From positions 1 to 44,207 of IMG/VR virus record IMGVR_UViG_3300006641_000049: a stretch of DNA of 44,207 nt, one strand, 5' to 3'. Below the pieces are notes generated by a model, which saw only the letters and a list, made by a program, of their open reading frames with translations, searched no databases and was not told the DNA's origin. Position numbers and translations under genes: made by a program. Below are positions 29,910 through 36,575 of the stretch, piece after piece; the stretch's first letter is position 1, and each line of letters begins with the position of its first letter. Source of the DNA: a virus.

Positions 29910-29939
29910 ATGGTATCAGGTCTGGGTTGATGGTGTCAA
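29910..29939 (-). promoter_or_regulatory. Promoter for the 29890 gene
   Basis: -35 TTGACA, 18 bp, -10 TACCAT. Confidence 0.65.
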
Positions 29940-29979
29940 CCCCCTGTTTGCTTTTTTTATGCAGTTGTCACAGAACCCG

Positions 29980-30126
29980 GAAAACCCGCCTGAGCGGCTG
30001 TCTCGTCTTACCCTTCCTCTTCCCCCCGTGCGATACTGCCGCTCAGGTCTTTCTACCGCCGCACCAGTCACCTTGCAGGATGGCTGGTGGAGAATGCGTC
30101 AGGGCTGCAACCCAGACGCATCGTGC
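29980..30126 (-). ncRNA. Candidate small RNA
   Basis: A good promoter (30133-30162) faces a stretch without a credible ORF. About 80 nt downstream an inverted repeat (CCTGAGCGGC at 29989-29998 with 30038-30047) closes a large hairpin, followed by GGGTTTTCC. A 15-codon ORF (ATG near 30114) is the only coding alternative. Confidence 0.3.
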
Positions 30127-30132
30127 GAGAAC

Positions 30133-30162
30133 AGTGTAGCATGCACCGTGCGACCGTGTCAA
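30133..30162 (-). promoter_or_regulatory. Promoter without a clear gene
   Basis: -35 TTGACA, 18 bp, -10 TACACT. Confidence 0.6.
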
Positions 30163-30202
30163 CTTGTGCCGCAGGAGCGGCTCTGCTAGACTGGTCGTCC
30201 GG

Positions 30203-30235
30203 TCAGGCTGCGGTCGGTGGACGTGCGGTCAACAT
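30203..30235 (-). CDS. Possible 10-residue leaderless peptide
   Basis: ATG exactly 6 bp from a TACGAT -10, the leaderless spacing of nearby genes, but the frame closes after ten codons. May be a leader peptide or chance. Confidence 0.25.
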   Translation of the reverse strand: MLTARPPTAA

Positions 30236-30241
30236 GAGAAC

Positions 30242-30271
30242 ATCGTAGCACGGGAGGTGAAACGGCGTCAA
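30242..30271 (-). promoter_or_regulatory. Promoter before the 10-codon ORF
   Basis: -35 TTGACG, 18 bp, -10 TACGAT; 6 bp to ATG 30235. Confidence 0.55.
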
Positions 30272-30300
30272 GCCCTTTTTGAGATTTTTTTTCGTCCTGA

Positions 30301-30440
30301 AACGAGGACAGGGGTGTCCTCGCTGGAGGACAGGTGTGTCCTCTGTGGGTGACACGTGTCCTCATTCGGGGACAGGTGTGTCCGGTTTCGAGGACAGTGC
30401 CTGTCCTGATTCGAGGACAGTGTCCTCGCTGGAGGACACG
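30301..30440. repeat. Array of GAGGACA/TGTCCTC palindromes
   Basis: Seven right arms at 30304, 30326, 30348, 30368, 30390, 30413 and 30432, spaced 19-23 bp (mean about 21, two helix turns). Most units are TGTCC-N5-8-GGACA dyads. The left part is non-coding; the right part encodes the Ser/Glu-rich tail of the 30362 gene. Confidence 0.8.
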
Positions 30441-30832
30441 TGTGCCTGCGAATCAATGTTTTTCTCCACGATGAGGTCGTCCGAGCCGGGAAAGAAGTTC
30501 TGCTGCAACAGCCGCAGCAACGCCTCGTCCTCGTTTGGTTCTCGGACGAGCGGCACCCCTGCCTCCGTCCCATCCACCAGCCGCAACTCGCCGTCCTCGT
30601 CCTCACGCAGCACGGGCGGGCGCAGCACCCACGTCTGCATCCATGGCTCCTCATCCAGATAGCGCGTCTGCTCTCGCTCCACGCCCAGCGCATCCAGCAG
30701 GCGCACCAGCCCACGCCCTGCGTCGGTCAGGTGCCAGCCTGTGCCACCACACTCGGCGCACGTCGCCTTCTCGTCGCCATTCCCGCACTCCAGACACCAT
30801 CGTGTCTCATCGCCCCATATCTCAGCCATCAT
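30362..30832 (-). CDS. Zinc-finger protein with repeat-derived tail
   Basis: 156 residues. WCLECGNGDEKATCAECGGTG (about residues 12-32) is a two-pair Cys cluster like half of a DnaJ zinc finger. The middle is acidic and helical. The last 25 residues (HVSSSEDTVLESGQALSSKP) are encoded by the palindrome array, so the gene seems to have grown into the repeats. AAGG precedes ATG-ATG. Function unknown. Confidence 0.72.
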   Translation of the reverse strand: MMAEIWGDETRWCLECGNGDEKATCAECGGTGWHLTDAGRGLVRLLDALGVEREQTRYLDEEPWMQTWVLRPPVLREDEDGELRLVDGTEAGVPLVREPNEDEALLRLLQQNFFPGSDDLIVEKNIDSQAHVSSSEDTVLESGQALSSKPDTPVPE

Positions 30833-30910
30833 TCCCAACCTTCGTGCCCACCCATCGCACTCTGGACGGGTTGGGCACGGTGTGTATTGTTTTTCATCAA
30901 TATTGATAGG

Positions 30911-30944
30911 TACCCCGGCCCCCTAGCTAAGAGGCCCGGTCCCC
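30911..30944. repeat. Paired GC-rich direct repeat
   Basis: TACCCCGGCCCCC and AGGCCCGGTCCCC, 21 bp apart; counterpart of the pair at 22262. Confidence 0.55.
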
Positions 30945-30948
30945 TTCC

Positions 30949-31104
30949 CTAATCCATCCAATCAGGGTCATCATCATCCGACCACGGCTCATCCTCGTCC
31001 TGCCAGTAGGTATCCCGGTCCAGTACCTCATACATGTACTCATGGGCACTGTGATAGGAGGAATCCCGTTCATTCTCGTAGCGGTCGTCATCGTTGTCAA
31101 ACAT
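30949..31104 (-). CDS. Highly acidic 51-residue protein
   Basis: Starts MFDNDDDRYENERD and ends EPWSDDDDPDWMD; about a third of residues are Asp or Glu. AGGAG lies 8 nt before the ATG. Size and charge recall phage DNA mimics, but there is no sequence evidence for that role. Confidence 0.65.
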   Translation of the reverse strand: MFDNDDDRYENERDSSYHSAHEYMYEVLDRDTYWQDEDEPWSDDDDPDWMD

Positions 31105-31130
31105 GCACATCTCTCCTGTCGTGAATAGGG

Positions 31131-31352
31131 TTACGGAAGAAAAACATAATCGTGGAATTGTGTATAGGATTGCCCCAACTGGACAGTCCCTCCATGTGGG
31201 TTATCATAGCGTTTTACACTCTCGGCGTCAATACGCCACACTAGATCACCCACTTTAATCTTGATATCCGGATACCGTGCAAACCATGCGGGAATGCGCT
31301 TCACGATATCCACACGCTGCTTGATGAATTGGTAGGGGTGTTGTGTCTTCAT
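31131..31352 (-). CDS. Unknown 73-residue protein
   Basis: KIKVGDLVWRIDAESVKRY core; basic first half (FIKQRVDIVKRIPAWFARYP). Leaderless promoter, no ribosome site. Confidence 0.72.
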   Translation of the reverse strand: MKTQHPYQFIKQRVDIVKRIPAWFARYPDIKIKVGDLVWRIDAESVKRYDNPHGGTVQLGQSYTQFHDYVFLP

Positions 31353-31358
31353 GGGAGT

Positions 31359-31387
31359 ATTGTCTCATGGTTGTGTGGGTGTGTCAA
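31359..31387 (-). promoter_or_regulatory. Promoter, leaderless placement (31352)
   Basis: -35 TTGACA, 17 bp, -10 GACAAT; 6 bp to ATG. Confidence 0.75.
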
Positions 31388-31415
31388 GTGTGCATGTTGT
31401 GAATGGGTGTGGGGG

Positions 31416-31448
31416 CTGTGGAAAAGTTGTGGAAAACCTGTGGAAAAC
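31416..31448. repeat. Three tandem 11-bp iterons, possible origin element
   Basis: CTGTGGAAAAG, TTGTGGAAAAC and CTGTGGAAAAC abut exactly, followed by the AT-rich TTTAATTATAT. The unit resembles a degenerate DnaA box (TGTGGATAA). Lies in a 250-bp gene-free stretch. Confidence 0.65.
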
Positions 31449-31608
31449 TTTAATTATATCGAGGTGTACAGCCGCTTTGATGGGTCAAGTGCCCAATGTC
31501 CACTCTAACATCCACATCCGCCCACAGCCGCCCACAATAGACCACATCCGACCACATCAAACACCGTGCCTTCCCGCTCCGGTTTCATCTTCGTCTCCGT
31601 TCCGTTCT

Positions 31609-31905
31609 TTAATCATTATACACGCCTCCGTCTCCGGTTCCGTATCCGTATCCGTATCCGAATCCGCATCCGTCTCCGTATCCGTTTCCGTATCCGAGTC
31701 CGTCTCCGTATCCACGTCCGCCTCCGAGTCCGAGTCCGTGGCCGTCTCCGTCTCCGTCTCCGTCTCCGTGTCCGTGGCCGTGACCGAGTCCGTGGCCGAA
31801 TCCGTGTCCGAGTCCGTATCCGAATCCGTTTCCGTTTCCGTTTCCGTGTCCGTATCCGACTCCGCATCCGTCTCTGTGTCCGTTGTCATATGAAGTGTGC
31901 GCCAT
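31609..31905 (-). CDS. Gly-alternating repeat protein (member 1)
   Basis: 98 residues. After MAHTSYDNGHRDGCGV nearly every second residue is Gly, with Tyr, Asp, Asn, His, Leu or Phe between (GYGNGYGDGCGFGYG). DNA is a 6-bp-periodic TCCGTN array. No ribosome site, but it starts 10 bp after member 2 ends. The other frames give Thr/Asp or Arg/Ile repeats and are rejected, since dispersed Gly-rich genes keep this frame. Confidence 0.6.
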   Translation of the reverse strand: MAHTSYDNGHRDGCGVGYGHGNGNGNGFGYGLGHGFGHGLGHGHGHGDGDGDGDGHGLGLGGGRGYGDGLGYGNGYGDGCGFGYGYGYGTGDGGVYND

Positions 31906-31915
31906 AAAAAAAGAT

Positions 31916-32227
31916 TTATTCTTCGTATCCGTGTCCGCGTCCGTATCCGTATCCGTATCCGTATCCGAAACCGTCTCCGATTCCGTGGCTGTATCCGTCT
32001 CCGTTTCCGTCTGCGTATCCGAAACCGTCTCCATATCCGTCTCCATAACCGTCTCCGATTCCGTTTCCGTTTCCGATTCCGTTTTCGTATCCGTAGCCGC
32101 GACCGTCTCCGAATGCAGATGTGGCCGTGGGTTCTTTAATCATTATAGCCTCCAAAACCGGTTCCGTCTTCGCGTCCGAGTATGCGCCGACCTCGCCACA
32201 ACAGGGGCATTCCAAATAATCAGACAT
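31916..32227 (-). CDS. Zinc-ribbon plus Gly-alternating protein (member 2)
   Basis: 103 residues from MSDYLECPCCGEVGAYSDAK, a CPCC head, then from residue 40 a GYGYENGIGNGNGIGDGYG-type tail ending in EE. The ATG overlaps the stop of member 3 (TGATG). An internal ATG (MIKEPTATSAFG) with its own GGAGG is an alternative start that would drop the Cys head. Confidence 0.62.
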   Translation of the reverse strand: MSDYLECPCCGEVGAYSDAKTEPVLEAIMIKEPTATSAFGDGRGYGYENGIGNGNGIGDGYGDGYGDGFGYADGNGDGYSHGIGDGFGYGYGYGYGRGHGYEE

Positions 32228-32460
32228 CAACCGTGCCTTCCCGCTCCGGTTCCGCCTCCGAATCCGAAACCACGTCCGTATCCGGTTCCGTATCCGTCTC
32301 CGTATCCATCTCCCTCTCCGTCTCCGTCTCCGTATCCGTCTCCGTATCCGGTTCCGTCTCCGTCTCCAAGTGCGAATCCATATCCGAAACCCGTAGAGCC
32401 ATAGCCATCTGTACCACCGCCAAATCCCTCGCCGTTGTGGTATCCGTCTGTTGGTAACAT
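32227..32460 (-). CDS. Gly-alternating protein (member 3)
   Basis: 77 residues, MLPTDGYHNGEGFGGGTDGY onward, about half Gly, with Tyr, Asp and Phe. Begins 1 bp after member 4 and is stop-start coupled to member 2. Confidence 0.6.
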   Translation of the reverse strand: MLPTDGYHNGEGFGGGTDGYGSTGFGYGFALGDGDGTGYGDGYGDGDGEGDGYGDGYGTGYGRGFGFGGGTGAGRHG

Positions 32461-32461
32461 G

Positions 32462-32701
32462 TTAGCCGAGTCCCTCTCCACACGCATCACCCGTGCCCGT
32501 GCCGTGGCCGCTGCCGTCGCCCAGACCGACATACACGTCGCCCGCGCCCGTGCCACGGTTCGTGGCTCTGCAACACCCTCGGTCATCGCCGTAGCCCGTG
32601 CCTGTGGCAAATTCATGAATCACATGCATATAACCGATGCCCTGCACCGTGATGCATTCGACCGATTCACGGTCAGTAAAATTACCAAAATATGTGTTCA
32701 T
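32462..32701 (-). CDS. Protein with Gly-rich tail (member 4)
   Basis: 79 residues. Ordinary first 34 residues (YFGNFTDRESVECITVQGIG), then TGTGYGDDRG and GLGDGSGHGTGTG. Leaderless promoter; first gene of the run 4-3-2-1. Confidence 0.6.
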   Translation of the reverse strand: MNTYFGNFTDRESVECITVQGIGYMHVIHEFATGTGYGDDRGCCRATNRGTGAGDVYVGLGDGSGHGTGTGDACGEGLG

Positions 32702-32708
32702 GACGCAT

Positions 32709-32737
32709 ATGTTCTCATACGATGATTCCTGTGTCAA
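32709..32737 (-). promoter_or_regulatory. Promoter, leaderless placement (32701)
   Basis: -35 TTGACA, 17 bp, -10 GAACAT; 7 bp to ATG. Confidence 0.65.
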
Positions 32738-33198
32738 GACTGTTGTCGTCTGCGCGTCCAGAGACTCCAAAAGGCACAGGTGGACTGCACGAGTATACCA
32801 TGAAGACACGTGTCCATCACAGAGCGCGTCTGTTCGCCACGCACCGCACAGAGAAACCGCACCGGCCTCGTTCCCGGCTGGTGCGCCCACCACTGAAACA
32901 CCGAATCACGAGTGCGAGGGCTGCGAATGGAGGGCAACCATCGGATACAGTCTGGATGGAGTGGGTCGGATTCGATGCGCGTAAGCAAGGCTCGGTCGTG
33001 TACATGGTCGTCATCGTTGCCCCCACACCCATCGGCAGATTCAATACTTGCCAGTCCGCTGCCTGTGCCTGTGCCATCCTGCAAAGGGTTGCCGTCGCCG
33101 CTGGCCGTGCCGTGGCCATATCCACGGGCATGGCTCCAGCCATTGCCATTGGCACGGTGATTGCCCGCGCCGATACCTGTGTCGTCACCGCGCATCAT
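32734..33198 (-). CDS. Gly-rich N-terminus with unrelated tail (member 5, uncertain)
   Basis: 154 residues. MMRGDDTGIGAGNHRANGNG and GTGTGSGLAS are of the Gly family; the last 85 residues are not, and may be read-through of a broken gene. A further Gly-rich fragment (SGYGLESGSGNG) ends at 33210 without a start, so this end of the cluster looks decayed. Confidence 0.4.
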   Translation of the reverse strand: MMRGDDTGIGAGNHRANGNGWSHARGYGHGTASGDGNPLQDGTGTGSGLASIESADGCGGNDDDHVHDRALLTRIESDPLHPDCIRWLPSIRSPRTRDSVFQWWAHQPGTRPVRFLCAVRGEQTRSVMDTCLHGILVQSTCAFWSLWTRRRQQS

Positions 33199-33256
33199 AT
33201 TGTGTTCAGTTAACCGTTTCCGCTGCCAGATTCAAGACCGTATCCACTGCATGGTT

Positions 33257-33424
33257 CTATTCTCGCACAGGTGTGGAGGCAGGCAACACCCAAAAGACAC
33301 TACCCGCAGGGACAAAGCCCTGTGCTTGCGTGGTCACCACGCGCACGTAGCCCTGTAATTTTTGCCGAAATAATTGATCGGACTGCTGTTGTGCGTCAGT
33401 CTCGGTCGAAACAGTCGTCGTCAT
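33257..33424 (-). CDS. Unknown 55-residue protein
   Basis: TETDAQQQSDQLFRQKLQGY then YVRVVTTQAQGFVPAGSVFW. Overlaps the end of the 33396 gene by 29 bp. No clear ribosome site. Confidence 0.5.
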   Translation of the reverse strand: MTTTVSTETDAQQQSDQLFRQKLQGYVRVVTTQAQGFVPAGSVFWVLPASTPVRE

Positions 33425-33605
33425 GCAGCACCACCACAAAGTCATGAAATTCAGACGGGCGACGCTTGCGGGTGGTCAATTCACCACCACCCATCGCGGA
33501 AATAAACCAGCCCGTTTCAAACCAGCCAACCACAGGAAGATCACCATGTGTCTGCTTGAGGTGTGTCAGTTCCTCAATCAGCGTCGTAATCGTCATGTTT
33601 TCCAT
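33396..33605 (-). CDS. Unknown phage protein, HGDLPVVG type (69 aa)
   Basis: TTLIEELTHLKQTHGDLPVV matches the opening of many small phage proteins. The ATG overlaps the HTH peptide stop (TAATG); GAGG is 9 nt upstream. Confidence 0.72.
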   Translation of the reverse strand: MENMTITTLIEELTHLKQTHGDLPVVGWFETGWFISAMGGGELTTRKRRPSEFHDFVVVLHDDDCFDRD

Positions 33606-33739
33606 TATGACACGCCTCGGTTCAGCCATGCAATACGATTCGTGACGGCTTCAACCGTCATGCCGGTTTTCTTGGCAATCTGTTCGACGGTCAGCCCTTT
33701 ACGCAGCAGCTTGGCAATACGTTCGCTTTTATTATCCAT
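33605..33739 (-). CDS. 44-residue HTH peptide
   Basis: Almost only a helix-turn-helix: ERIAKLLRKGLTVEQIAKKT, then GMTVEAVTNRIAWL. Resembles a Trp-repressor/sigma4-like HTH. Coupled by TAATG to the next gene. Possible DNA-binding micro-regulator. Confidence 0.68.
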   Translation of the reverse strand: MDNKSERIAKLLRKGLTVEQIAKKTGMTVEAVTNRIAWLNRGVS

Positions 33740-33745
33740 GATCGT

Positions 33746-33976
33746 TTATGCCTCTTCGACTAATGCCCGCATCACCCGTGTCAGATGAACAATATACTGA
33801 AACGGATCGTCTTCGTCAAGGGCGGATTCGGCGTACCCTTCAATCTTGTGCAATGTCTCTGATGCCCACTCACGCCGGGACTGCGCCTCGTATTCCGCAT
33901 GGGCCTTTCCCCATGGTCGAGGGTGTTGTTCACGATAGTCGTCTAACGACATGATGTACGGCATGATGTAGGTCAT
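33746..33976 (-). CDS. Unknown 76-residue protein
   Basis: Helical, charged (EYEAQSRREWASETLHKIEG, FQYIVHLTRVMRALVEEA). GGAG precedes the ATG. Confidence 0.7.
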   Translation of the reverse strand: MTYIMPYIMSLDDYREQHPRPWGKAHAEYEAQSRREWASETLHKIEGYAESALDEDDPFQYIVHLTRVMRALVEEA

Positions 33977-33987
33977 GATGTGGCTCC

Positions 33988-34152
33988 TTAAGAAATGCAA
34001 ATGTTATCGACACACCACTGCACCGCCTTACCAATAAGCCAGCACAGTAAAAACACCGGCAGCAGCGGCAGCATCATAATCGCGACCACTCCGGTCAAGA
34101 TCGTTATAATGGCGTCATCAATCTTTCGTTCTCGTTCATATGAGCTATACAT
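33988..34152 (-). CDS. Small membrane protein (54 aa)
   Basis: Charged start (SSYERERKIDD), then a long hydrophobic stretch (ITILTGVVAIMMLPLLPVFL, LCWLIG). Leaderless promoter, no ribosome site. Confidence 0.68.
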   Translation of the reverse strand: MYSSYERERKIDDAIITILTGVVAIMMLPLLPVFLLCWLIGKAVQWCVDNICIS

Positions 34153-34158
34153 GTTGTT

Positions 34159-34187
34159 ATCCTACCCTATGTCCATACGCGAGTCAA
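34159..34187 (-). promoter_or_regulatory. Promoter, leaderless placement (34152)
   Basis: -35 TTGACT, 17 bp, -10 TAGGAT; 6 bp to ATG. Confidence 0.75.
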
Positions 34188-34194
34188 GAATGAT

Positions 34195-34893
34195 TTACCC
34201 CTGTGCCAGCAGCGTATCCACCACGGCACGAACCTTCTCGGCATACTCATCATACCACGAATCGAGCAACCCCAACTCCCGATCTTCAGGAGCCATGTTC
34301 AAACTCAGCAGTGACCTCACCGCCAGTGGGGTGATATCCGCAGAATGCACAGACAAGTCAGGTTCACAGACAGAGGCCGTACCAGACTGCACTCGAATGT
34401 TGACGACAGGCTTGGTGTCCTCATCCATACTTTCACCGCTCATCAGCGTCACATGCAGATTCAGAAACGGAAAGGCTTCGGCCAGCAGCGTCCAATCGTT
34501 CAGCACGTCTTCTACGCTTGGCCACTTGCCAACGTTATCGTTAAACCGAATCGTCCCGTCCGGATGACACCAACCATGCGGGCCGAAGACAAAGGCACAC
34601 GACCCCCAATCGTTCCGCACATACTGTGTGTCGATGTAGCCAGCGGCGTGAGGAACCATGTCCCACCACGTTTTCGGAAACGTTTCTCGAATCTCATTCA
34701 GACCCGCACGTTCGCGGTAGTCGTCATTAAAATCACGGGCGTTTCCGCCGCTGTATTCGGACGCATCGGTCAAGAATCGATCTGTTCGAAAAATAATATC
34801 CTTGGCCTGTTCGACCGTCACCGGTTCACCGGTCACAATCATCTGTGGCCACTTCGGAAGAGCGCGGCTGAGAAGTTCAAGTGTCTGTGTCAT
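34195..34893 (-). CDS. Unknown phage protein (232 aa)
   Basis: Contains IIFRTDRFLTD, ARDFNDDYRERAGL, IDTQYVRNDWGSCAFVFGPH and HPDGTIRFNDNVGKWPSVED, a pattern found in hypothetical proteins of large phages. Possibly enzymatic (Trp/His-rich centre), no family named. Leaderless promoter, no ribosome site. Confidence 0.8.
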   Translation of the reverse strand: MTQTLELLSRALPKWPQMIVTGEPVTVEQAKDIIFRTDRFLTDASEYSGGNARDFNDDYRERAGLNEIRETFPKTWWDMVPHAAGYIDTQYVRNDWGSCAFVFGPHGWCHPDGTIRFNDNVGKWPSVEDVLNDWTLLAEAFPFLNLHVTLMSGESMDEDTKPVVNIRVQSGTASVCEPDLSVHSADITPLAVRSLLSLNMAPEDRELGLLDSWYDEYAEKVRAVVDTLLAQG

Positions 34894-34899
34894 ACGGTA

Positions 34900-34928
34900 A
34901 GTCTATCCTATGTCCGTGCGTGTGTCAA
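34900..34928 (-). promoter_or_regulatory. Promoter, leaderless placement (34893)
   Basis: -35 TTGACA, 17 bp, -10 TAGACT; 6 bp to ATG. Confidence 0.8.
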
Positions 34929-35204
34929 GGTATTCACGCACCAACCGTCTGCGGTGGGAAGACCTGCGCCGTAGCCATTACCACACCCATACCCGTCCCG
35001 TGCGCTGGCTAATGCTTCATCCACAGGGAAACCGCTGCACCCCGATTCGTTGCCGCGCCCTGTTGCATCACCGCCTGCATCACCATTATAGGCGATGTAG
35101 CCATACCCGTCAAACCAACCCCTGTCACTAAATCCACGCGAGTGTCGTTCAAGATTAATGCCGTCGCCATCGCCGTATCCATGATCGGTGGTTGCATTAG
35201 ACAC
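34908..35204 (-). CDS. Gly-rich protein (member 6), GTG start
   Basis: 98 residues. HGYGDGDGINLERHS, WFDGYGYIAYNGDAGGDATG and DGYGCGNGYGAG lie between ordinary stretches. GTG start inside the end of the upstream membrane-protein gene. Overlaps the promoter of the 34893 gene. Confidence 0.5.
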   Translation of the reverse strand: MSNATTDHGYGDGDGINLERHSRGFSDRGWFDGYGYIAYNGDAGGDATGRGNESGCSGFPVDEALASARDGYGCGNGYGAGLPTADGWCVNTLTHART

Positions 35205-35325
35205 GACGCAGCGCCCGCCAGATTAGAAAATACCAGATACCGATCATCGTCAACACGCCGGTCACAAAACCAGCCAAGAACTGCACAGTTGGCATATTAA
35301 TTACCCTTTCCAAAAATTCAATCAT
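35197..35325 (-). CDS. Small membrane protein (42 aa)
   Basis: One helix (VQFLAGFVTGVLTMIGIWYF) and a basic end (RALRRV). ATGA-coupled to the upstream gene; an internal ATG at 35295 has a better ribosome site (AAAGGG). Confidence 0.62.
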   Translation of the reverse strand: MIEFLERVINMPTVQFLAGFVTGVLTMIGIWYFLIWRALRRV

Positions 35326-35546
35326 GGTGTGTATCTCACGAGCCGAAACCGCACGTCTGGATTATCGCGTTTCCATTCCGCCAGTTCAGCTCGACCCTTG
35401 CGACGACTAAACGCCACGCCAACAGTCGGTTCCCACGAACCACGACGACGGTAACGTTTCAACATGCTTCCAATAAAACACGTGGACATGTCCATCTCCA
35501 CCACCCACATATAGCGATAACGAGAGGAACGTTTCGTCTTCTTCAT
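35322..35546 (-). CDS. Unknown basic protein (74 aa)
   Basis: KKTKRSSRYRYMWVVEMDMS opens; FSRRKGRAELAEWKRDNPDV follows. Start chosen as the ATG 7 bp from the -10; longer in-frame starts would precede the predicted transcript. Confidence 0.65.
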   Translation of the reverse strand: MKKTKRSSRYRYMWVVEMDMSTCFIGSMLKRYRRRGSWEPTVGVAFSRRKGRAELAEWKRDNPDVRFRLVRYTP

Positions 35547-35553
35547 GGTTGTC

Positions 35554-35582
35554 ATTGTCTCAGAGGCTTTCGTCTCAGTCAA
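35554..35582 (-). promoter_or_regulatory. Promoter, leaderless placement (35546)
   Basis: -35 TTGACT, 17 bp, -10 GACAAT; 7 bp to ATG. Confidence 0.65.
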
Positions 35583-35584
35583 GA

Positions 35585-35893
35585 TTATTCTTCGACCGGT
35601 TCGTAGGTTGCCGCAAAGATATCAGGCTTGCAGGGATAGCGTTCACCCTTCTCGCCCGTGATAATCCAATCGCCGGGGCAGACGATGTGCCCGCCTTCAA
35701 ATGTGTCGATCCATCCGTGTTCGTTCAACAGTCGGGCGCAGTGCAGGCAGATCAATTCACCATCGATGTCAGGGCATCGGTAGTAGCGCACCACGCGCCC
35801 CTCGCGTTCCTGCGGGCCGTCCTCGGGATGATCGCCGTTGGTGTGCCACTGCGTTGCGTCAATCACGACCGGCTTTTTCCGAAACTTAGCCAC
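35585..35893 (-). CDS. Widespread phage protein, FRKKPVVI.A.QW type (102 aa)
   Basis: GTG start after GGGAGG gives VAKFRKKPVVIDATQW, a signature of many phage hypotheticals that end in GDWIITGEKGERYPCKPDIF, as here. An extra CLHCARL may bind metal. Overlaps the upstream membrane gene by 8 bp. Confidence 0.82.
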   Translation of the reverse strand: MAKFRKKPVVIDATQWHTNGDHPEDGPQEREGRVVRYYRCPDIDGELICLHCARLLNEHGWIDTFEGGHIVCPGDWIITGEKGERYPCKPDIFAATYEPVEE

Positions 35894-36035
35894 GGGTGTC
35901 CTCCCATCGTTTACGCCATGCGTCGGCCCGCCGTTCGGCGTCCCTACGCCGGTCAAACTCCAGAACCGCAATGATCCAACCTAAACCCGCCACTAGACTG
36001 AGGAACGTCAGCGTCAGGGCAACAGAGTCAATCAT
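35886..36035 (-). CDS. Small membrane protein (49 aa)
   Basis: ALTLTFLSLVAGLGWIIAVL helix, then a basic tail (DRRRDAERRADAWRKRW). GAGGA precedes the ATG. Possible spanin or holin-like size, but no lysis context. Confidence 0.68.
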   Translation of the reverse strand: MIDSVALTLTFLSLVAGLGWIIAVLEFDRRRDAERRADAWRKRWEDTRG

Positions 36036-36312
36036 GGGTATCCTCGCCTGCTGCGAGGGCGGCGCGCACGTCTTCGCAGATCCCGCACCCGCAATCCTCC
36101 ATGTCCAAGCGTCCATCGTGGTCAGCCTTGATGCGGACAAGCGCCTCTCTGAGCTTCGCTTCTCGCGCACGGGCGGCGTCCAACTCGGCCAGCAGGAATG
36201 CCGTATCAGAAGCGTATGACACCCACGCTGGGGAGAGATCGTCGCCGTGGCGCTTCGCTGAATACGACCGCTGCCGAATCTCAGACAATCGCGTCTGTGC
36301 GTTGGTGGTCAT
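36028..36312 (-). CDS. Coiled-coil protein, paralogue of 36309 (94 aa)
   Basis: FLLAELDAARAREAKLREAL shared with the upstream gene. Tail has CGCGICEDV, a Cys trio. AGGAGA precedes the ATG; ends overlap both neighbours. Confidence 0.72.
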   Translation of the reverse strand: MTTNAQTRLSEIRQRSYSAKRHGDDLSPAWVSYASDTAFLLAELDAARAREAKLREALVRIKADHDGRLDMEDCGCGICEDVRAALAAGEDTHD

Positions 36313-36575
36313 GGGTGGGGATCTCCTTCTGCGAGGGCGGCGATTCTAGTGGTCACCCACGGAGCCGCTTCGACGTTTGGGCGGAGGCGGATGCTCAGGT
36401 CTTTCAGCGCCTCGCGGAGCTTCGCTTCTCGCGCCTTGAGGGCGTCTCGCTCGGCACGGGCGGCGTCCAGTTCGGCCAGCAGGAAGCGCACGTCAGCGTA
36501 GACATCGAACAGCGCCGTTGCTGACCCACATTTCTCCCACTTCTTAATCTGCGCGATCCGTTCGTCGGTGGTCAT
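36309..36575 (-). CDS. Coiled-coil protein, paralogue of 36028 (88 aa)
   Basis: RFLLAELDAARAERDALKAR and EAKLREAL match 36028. Coupled by 4-bp overlaps to its neighbours. GGAG lies upstream. Confidence 0.72.
   Translation of the reverse strand: MTTDERIAQIKKWEKCGSATALFDVYADVRFLLAELDAARAERDALKAREAKLREALKDLSIRLRPNVEAAPWVTTRIAALAEGDPHP

Noticed and set aside
30301-30440. CRISPR array
   Set aside because: Units are about 21 bp with no unique spacers and no cas genes; they are palindromes.
31451-31561. 36-codon minus ORF after the Gly-rich cluster
   Set aside because: Starts at a duplicated boundary sequence, no ribosome site, composition dominated by TGTGG/GCGG repeats; likely debris.
31557-31889. 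Minus-strand Thr-Asp/Glu repeat ORF
   Set aside because: Alternative frame of the same array; no dispersed relatives, overlaps member 1 fully.
31351-31893. Plus-strand Ser-Val repeat ORF
   Set aside because: Product of the 6-bp repeat read on the wrong strand; Gly-rich minus frame is the one conserved among dispersed copies.
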